Shown here piece after piece: positions 6,454-9,561 of a stretch of 9,561 nucleotides of DNA (position 1 is the stretch's first letter; each line of letters begins with the position of its first letter). The stretch comes from Thioalkalivibrio sp. (GTDB lineage Bacteria; Pseudomonadota; Gammaproteobacteria; Ectothiorhodospirales; Ectothiorhodospiraceae): the NCBI GenBank assembly GCA_003563455.1, contig PWRV01000069.1, positions 1-9,561 of the forward strand. Reading direction: 5' to 3'. Made by a program: the position numbers and the translations under genes. The notes under the pieces were generated by a model, which was given only the letters and a program-made list of their open reading frames with translations, searched no databases and had not been told where the DNA came from.

Positions 6454-6483
6454 CCGGGGACAGATTTGCAAATCTGTCCCCGG
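6454..6483. repeat. 30-base perfect palindrome (GGGGACAGATTT family)
   Basis: Two 15-base half-sites (CCGGGGACAGATTTG and its complement) meet with no spacer, 34 bases after the pepN stop. The arms match those of the palindrome at 660-684, but the centre is even-numbered instead of carrying one extra base. It is a candidate 3' end of the pepN transcript and, having no U-tract, not a classical intrinsic terminator. Confidence 0.8.
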
Positions 6484-6500
6484 GGCGCCGGGAGCGACTC

Positions 6501-6550
6501 GAACCGCCGCAGGCGGGCCGGAAGGGCGGAGGGCAGGATGCCCGGAGTAA
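6501..6550 (-). repeat. TTACTCCGGGCATCC module, copy 1
   Basis: Read on the minus strand, these 50 bases match 7754-7803 on the plus strand at 46 positions (TTACTCCGGGCATCCTGCCC is identical). The two copies are therefore inverted and lie on either side of the permease gene. Confidence 0.8.
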
Positions 6551-6597
6551 GGGGGGACGGGGTGAGGGCCGGGGCCGGCGCCGCGCCCCCACCCCAG

Positions 6598-6621
6598 CCC
6601 TCCCCCACAGGTGGGGGAGGG
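6598..6621. repeat. CCCTCCCCCAC hairpin (block B)
   Basis: Perfect 11-bp arms identical to those at 2599-2622, with centre AG. Its C-runs and the adjoining core give a four-run G-quadruplex motif on the minus strand (6586-6606). Confidence 0.85.
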
Positions 6622-6671
6622 AGTTTTCATCGTTGCGGGGCGGAGCGCCATGAGAGTCAGCGTGAAAATAT

Positions 6672-6750
6672 AGCCACGGATGGACACGGATCAGCACGGC
6701 TCTTTTTTGATTGAAGCCCTATCCGTGTTGATCCGTGGGTATCCGTGGCT
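6672..6750. repeat. Large hairpin with 10-base-phased CACGGA words (block B)
   Basis: The arms 6672-6699 and 6723-6750 are complementary at 24 of 28 positions around a 23-base loop containing TCTTTTTTGATTG. CACGG starts at 6675, 6685 and 6695; CCGTG at 6723, 6733 and 6743, again exactly 10 bases apart. The T6 run in the loop is inside the hairpin, so it does not make this an intrinsic terminator. Confidence 0.8.
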
Positions 6751-6789
6751 GGCCTTGTCATCCTTCGGGGTGGCCCGGAGCCATGCCAG

Positions 6790-7611
6790 TTAGCGCAGCA
6801 GCATGTACACGCCCGCGACCATCAGCACGATCGCAAATGCGCGGCGCAGCATCAGCACCGGCAGGTGGTGCGTAAGCCACACCCCGGCCCGGACGCTGAC
6901 CGCCGCGCCCAGCGCGATTCCGGCGATCGCCGGCAGATACAGGTGGCCCACGCTCCACTCCGGTGTGTCCAGCCGAGGGTCGAGCAGCGCGGGCAGCGCA
7001 TAGACCAGGCTGCCCGCAATCGCGATCGGGATGCCGAGCGCCGCCGCCGAGCCGATGGCGCGGCGGATGTCGCGTCCCTGGCTCAAGAGGAACGGCGTGG
7101 TGAGCGTGCCGCCCGCGATTCCGATCAGCGCCGAGATCCCGCCGATGCCGGTGCCGGCCGCGAACCAGACCGCGCGCCCTGCCTCCGGTCGTTTCGGCGG
7201 ACGGACGCTCAGCAGTAGCCACAGCGCGATCGCGATCTCGAAGACGCCGAAGATGCGTGACAGCACGCGGCCGTCGATCTGGATCGCGAGGCCGGCGCCG
7301 AGTGCGGCGCCGACCAGGATCGCTGGCAGGAGCCGGCGCACGGATGGGCCGTGCACCCCGCCGCGCAGGTAGTGGCCGCGCGCGGAGAGCATCGCGGTCG
7401 GGATGATCGCCCCCAGCGAGGTCCCGATGGCCGCCTGCACCAGGTACTGGCTGTCGAAGCCCATCAGCGCGAACAGCCAGACCAGCACCGGCACCAGCAC
7501 GAGTCCGCCGCCGATACCGAACATGCCGGCGGGGATGCCGGTGACGAGCCCGAGCAGCAGGAAGAGGATCAGCAGGCCCAGCGGGCCGCCGTCGGTCAGC
7601 AGGGCTTCCAC
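6790..7611 (-). CDS. TSUP (TauE/SafE) family membrane permease, probable anion exporter
   Basis: 273 residues, typical length for the family. About eight hydrophobic segments are visible: roughly 10-29, 33-50, 58-76, 95-111, 117-135, 148-176, 185-209 and 225-246, with a last one at 252-272. The family repeat is clear: GMFGIGGGLVLVPVL (29-43) in the first half and ALIGIAGGTLTTPFLL (161-176) in the second, the expected inverted-topology duplication. TSUP proteins of the inner membrane move sulfite, sulfoacetate, sulfonates or similar small anions, and sulfite export would suit a sulfur-oxidising host, but the substrate cannot be read from the sequence. The start is a GTG with only a weak GGTAA upstream. 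The gene stands alone between repeat blocks B and C, convergent with pepN. Its TAA stop lies within a repeat module of block B, so the last few codons may be repeat-derived. Confidence 0.92.
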   Translation of the reverse strand: MEALLTDGGPLGLLILFLLLGLVTGIPAGMFGIGGGLVLVPVLVWLFALMGFDSQYLVQAAIGTSLGAIIPTAMLSARGHYLRGGVHGPSVRRLLPAILVGAALGAGLAIQIDGRVLSRIFGVFEIAIALWLLLSVRPPKRPEAGRAVWFAAGTGIGGISALIGIAGGTLTTPFLLSQGRDIRRAIGSAAALGIPIAIAGSLVYALPALLDPRLDTPEWSVGHLYLPAIAGIALGAAVSVRAGVWLTHHLPVLMLRRAFAIVLMVAGVYMLLR

Positions 7612-7682
7612 GAAGGGTTACCGGGGTGAAGGCCTCTACGGCCCCTTCCCCAATCCTCCCCGCAAGCGGGCGCGGGGTTGCT

Positions 7683-7708
7683 CCCCTCTCCCGCTTGCGG
7701 GAGAGGGG
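7683..7708. repeat. CCCCTCTCCCGC hairpin (block C)
   Basis: Perfect 12-bp arms with centre TT, the reverse complement of the palindrome at 2666-2691. It joins directly to a plus-strand four-run G-quadruplex motif (GGGG CC GGGGG TGA GGG CC GGG) at 7705-7726. Confidence 0.85.
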
Positions 7709-7753
7709 CCGGGGGTGAGGGCCGGGCCCGCCGCCGCACCCCCACCCCAGCCG

Positions 7754-7803
7754 TTACTCCGGGCATCCTGCCCTCTGCCCTTCGGGCTCGCCTTCGGCGG
7801 TTC
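7754..7803 (+). repeat. TTACTCCGGGCATCC module, copy 2
   Basis: 46 of 50 bases are identical to the minus strand of 6501-6550. After the match it continues TTCGAAATCCGCTCCCGGCG, which also resembles 2419-2434 in block A. Confidence 0.8.
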
Positions 7804-7867
7804 GAAATCCGCTCCCGGCGGATTTGTCCCCGCAAGCGGGGGAGGGAGTTGCGGGCGGTGCCTCATT

Positions 7868-9145
7868 TCACAGGTTTTTCAACACGTCACGGGCGGTGGT
7901 AATGGTCTGGTCGATGTCGGCATCGCTGTGGGCGTTGGAGATGAAACCGGCCTCGAAGGCACTCGGGGCGAGGTAGATCCCGGCGTCCAGCATGCCGTGG
8001 AAGAAGCGCTTGAACGCGGCCAGATCGCACCGGGTCGCCTGTGCATAGTCGGTCACCGGCTGGTCGGTGAAGAACAGGCCGAACATCCCGGGAACCTGGT
8101 TTGCGGTCATCGGCACTCCGGCCTCGGCCGCCGCGTCGAGCACGCCGGCGACCAGGCGCTGCGTCTTCGCCTCCAACCCCTCGTGGAAGCCGGGGCGGCT
8201 CAGGATTTCGAGCGTCTTCAGCCCGGCGGTCATCGCAATCGGGTTTCCCGACAGCGTTCCGGCCTGGTACACCGGACCGACCGGGGCGAGGTGTTCCATG
8301 ATCTCCCGGCGGCCACCCAGCGCACCGACCGGCATGCCGCCGCCGATGATCTTGCCGAGGGTGGTGATGTCGGGGGCGACGCCGTACAGGGACTGAGCGC
8401 AGCCCGGCGCCACGCGGAAGCCGGTCATCACTTCGTCGAAGATCAGCACTGTGCCGGACTGGTCGCAGAGTTCGCGCAGGGTCTCGAGGAACCCGGGCTG
8501 TGGCGGGATGCAGTTCATGTTGCCGGCGATCGGTTCGACGATCACGCAGGCGGTCCCTGCCCCGTGCTCAGCAAACCACGCACGCACCCCTTCGATGTCG
8601 TTGTAGTTCAGCGTACTGGTCAGTTCCGCCAGCACGGCGGGGACGCCGGGAGAGCTGGGTTGCCCGAGCGTCAGCGCACCCGATCCGGCCTTCACCAGCA
8701 GCGCGTCGCCGTGGCCGTGGTAGTTGCCCTCGAACTTCACGATGCGGTCGCGGCCGGTATAGCCGCGCGCGAGGCGGACTGCGCTCATTGTCGCCTCGGT
8801 CCCGGAACTGGTCATGCGCACCATGTCCATCGACGGCACCAGTTCGCAGACCTTCTCGGCCATCGCGACCTCGAGGCTTGTCGGACAGCCGAAGGACAGG
8901 CCTCCCGCGCAGGCCTCCCGCACCGCATCGATCACCTCCGGATGCGCATGCCCGGCGACCATCGGGCCCCAGGAGCCGATGTAGTCGATGTAGCGCTTGC
9001 CGTCGGCGTCGAACATGTAGGCACCCTCGGCGCGCTCCATGAACACGGGCGTGCCGCCAACGCCCTTGAAGGCGCGCACCGGCGAGTTCACCCCGCCGGG
9101 GATGTGGACCTGGGCGGCGGCGAAAAGGCGTTCGGATTCCTGCAT
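7868..9145 (-). CDS. hemL: Glutamate-1-semialdehyde 2,1-aminomutase
   Basis: 425 residues (E. coli 426). This PLP-dependent enzyme converts glutamate-1-semialdehyde to 5-aminolevulinate, the last step of the C5 route to heme and other tetrapyrroles; it works in the cytosol downstream of glutamyl-tRNA reductase (HemA, not in this window). The N-terminal signature HIPGGVNSPVRAFKGVGG (14-31) is diagnostic. The PLP lysine is K265 in TTLGKIIGGGMPVGA, the same number as in E. coli. SSGTEA (113-118) binds the cofactor phosphate, and D237 in FDEVMTGFR contacts the pyridine nitrogen. GTLSGNP (297-303) is also conserved. The ATG at 9145 is chosen over longer in-frame extensions because it gives the family N-terminus and has AGGA eight bases upstream. 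It follows thiE by 71 bases on the same strand and may be co-transcribed. Nothing is truncated or unusual. Confidence 0.98.
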   Translation of the reverse strand: MQESERLFAAAQVHIPGGVNSPVRAFKGVGGTPVFMERAEGAYMFDADGKRYIDYIGSWGPMVAGHAHPEVIDAVREACAGGLSFGCPTSLEVAMAEKVCELVPSMDMVRMTSSGTEATMSAVRLARGYTGRDRIVKFEGNYHGHGDALLVKAGSGALTLGQPSSPGVPAVLAELTSTLNYNDIEGVRAWFAEHGAGTACVIVEPIAGNMNCIPPQPGFLETLRELCDQSGTVLIFDEVMTGFRVAPGCAQSLYGVAPDITTLGKIIGGGMPVGALGGRREIMEHLAPVGPVYQAGTLSGNPIAMTAGLKTLEILSRPGFHEGLEAKTQRLVAGVLDAAAEAGVPMTANQVPGMFGLFFTDQPVTDYAQATRCDLAAFKRFFHGMLDAGIYLAPSAFEAGFISNAHSDADIDQTITTARDVLKNL

Positions 9146-9197
9146 GGCGTTGTCCTGTCTGAAAGTGTGATGAGTGTCCGGCAAAGGCGGGAGTGTA

Positions 9198-9213
9198 GTC
9201 CGCCGGCGCGGAC
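9198..9213. other. Short inverted repeat between thiE and hemL
   Basis: GTCCGC and GCGGAC surround CGGC, starting 3 bases after the thiE stop. A 6-bp stem without a T-run could weakly attenuate or process the thiE-hemL message. No promoter for hemL is evident in the rest of the 71-base spacer (9146-9216). Confidence 0.3.
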
Positions 9214-9216
9214 GAA

Positions 9217-9561
9217 TCACCCGCGGCGGGCCTGCCCGGTGGCGAACAAAGACTGCAGCCGGCGCGCCGCGGCTTCGGGGTCGGGGGCCTCGCTGATGCC
9301 CTGGATCACCGCGATCATGTCGGCTCCGGCAGCGACCACCGCTGCGGCGTTTTCCGGGGTGATGCCGCCGATCGCGCAGATCGGGGCGTCGAGTTCCCGA
9401 CGGGCACGGCGCAGGAGGTCGGGATCGGCCCGGCGTGCACGGGGTTTGGTCGAAGAGGGATAGACGGAGCCGAAGGCGACGTAGTCGGCGCCGGCGGCGA
9501 TCGCCGACCGGGCGCGGTCGAGCTGGTTGTAGCAGGAGGCGCCGATCACGCATTCCGGACC
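9217..9561 (-). CDS. thiE: Thiamine-phosphate synthase (C-terminal part)
   Basis: The last 114 residues; the 5' part lies past the window edge and the frame stays open to the last base. ThiE joins HMP pyrophosphate and the thiazole phosphate to make thiamine monophosphate in the cytosol. The fragment shows the second half of the TIM barrel: GPECVIGASCYN (1-12), GADYVAFGSVYPSSTK (24-39), where the S-S-T-K turn corresponds to the pyrophosphate/thiazole-phosphate loop, APICAIGGITPEN (59-71) with the phosphate-binding GGIT, and GADMIAVIQGIS (79-90), where most homologues have a VAVVSAI-like strand. The GTG at 9549 is internal, not a start. A thiE-hemL neighbourhood is common in gammaproteobacteria and supports the assignment. 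Confidence 0.95.
   Translation of the reverse strand, partial: GPECVIGASCYNQLDRARSAIAAGADYVAFGSVYPSSTKPRARRADPDLLRRARRELDAPICAIGGITPENAAAVVAAGADMIAVIQGISEAPDPEAAARRLQSLFATGQARRG

Larger units (their letters stand above)
6420..6797 (-). repeat. Composite intergenic repeat block B
   Basis: Between pepN and the permease gene. Read on the minus strand it repeats the order seen in block A: a CATGGC module (6797-6759, overlapping the permease stop), a phased hairpin (6750-6672), a second CATGGC module (6664-6627, TCATGGCGCTC, ACGATGAAAA), a CCCTCCCCCAC hairpin (6621-6598) and a G-rich core (6599-6559). In place of the CCCCTCTCCC hairpin of block A it continues into a TTACTCCGGGCATCC module (6550-6501) and the GGGGACAGATTT palindrome (6483-6454). 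CGTGAAA is directly repeated at 6420-6426 and 6661-6667, matching the bracketing TTTCACG of block A. Nothing here looks coding. Block B is inverted relative to A. Confidence 0.8.
7640..7866 (+). repeat. Composite intergenic repeat block C
   Basis: This fills the gap between hemL and the permease gene. On the plus strand: CCCCGCAAGCGGG followed by GCGGGG (7658-7677), a CCCCTCTCCCGC hairpin (7683-7708), a G-rich core (7711-7752, the same orientation as in block B), a TTACTCCGGGCATCC module (7754-7803), TTCGAAATCCGCTCCC, then GGATTTGTCCCC, a decayed relative of the GGGGACAGATTT palindrome, and a CCCCGCAAGCGGGG hairpin (7828-7841). The phased CACGGA hairpin and the CATGGC modules are absent. No ORF is credible. 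The end near 7866 is only 2 bases from the hemL stop, so the last hairpin may mark the hemL 3' end. The promoter of the permease gene is not evident in this block. Confidence 0.75.

Noticed and set aside
6700..6722. T6 run at 6701-6708 as an intrinsic terminator of pepN
   Set aside because: The T-run is in the loop of the phased hairpin and is not preceded by its own GC stem; pepN mRNA more likely ends at earlier palindromes.
7403..9463. Long plus-strand open frame of 686 codons opposite hemL and across repeat block C
   Set aside because: Runs through repeats and antisense to hemL and thiE; no family motif. Codon-bias artefact.
9146..9553. 136-codon N-terminal extension of HemL
   Set aside because: It runs through thiE in another frame, is Arg-rich, and the internal ATG at 9145 gives the conserved start and length.

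Overview
The window is a GC-rich stretch of bacterial chromosome made mostly of housekeeping genes. Close matches to the Escherichia coli layout of BolA, TatD, PepN and HemL, and a thiE-hemL neighbourhood familiar from Pseudomonas-type genomes, point to a gammaproteobacterium. The GC content, the TSUP anion permease and the dense intergenic palindromes would suit a Chromatiales/Ectothiorhodospiraceae-like organism, but that placement is inference.

Layout. Positions 1-201 (+) are the end of a ketohexokinase-like PfkB sugar kinase. It converges on a minus-strand series: bolA (2241 to 1927), then an alkaline-phosphatase-superfamily phosphodiesterase (about 1922 to 690) starting a few bases after bolA, then a small Cys-cluster hypothetical gene (521 to 219). 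tatD (3522 to 2731, minus) and pepN (3789 to 6419, plus) diverge from a 266-base spacer. pepN converges on a TSUP/TauE-SafE permease gene (7611 to 6790, minus). Upstream of that, also on the minus strand, are hemL (9145 to 7868) and the 3' part of thiE (9561 to 9217, cut by the window edge). thiE and hemL are 71 bases apart and could be co-transcribed.

No gene cluster here amounts to a pathway: the genes serve thiamine and tetrapyrrole synthesis, peptide breakdown, DNA/RNA exonuclease work, iron-sulfur or stress biology (BolA) and anion export. There is no mobile-element protein, CRISPR array, tRNA or rRNA.

The unusual content is between the genes. Three repeat blocks, A (2354-2714), B (6420-6797) and C (about 7640-7866), are assembled from the same palindromic and G-rich modules in different combinations and orientations. 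A and B share a fixed module order as inverted copies on either side of tatD-pepN. Their central hairpin has arms built from CACGGA/CCGTG words spaced exactly 10 bases apart. Palindromes follow within a few to a few tens of bases after the stop codons of the phosphodiesterase, tatD, pepN and hemL, and the permease stop codon appears to lie inside a repeat module. These blocks probably act as transcript 3' ends and as sites for recombination. They are the part of the window most worth a second look.
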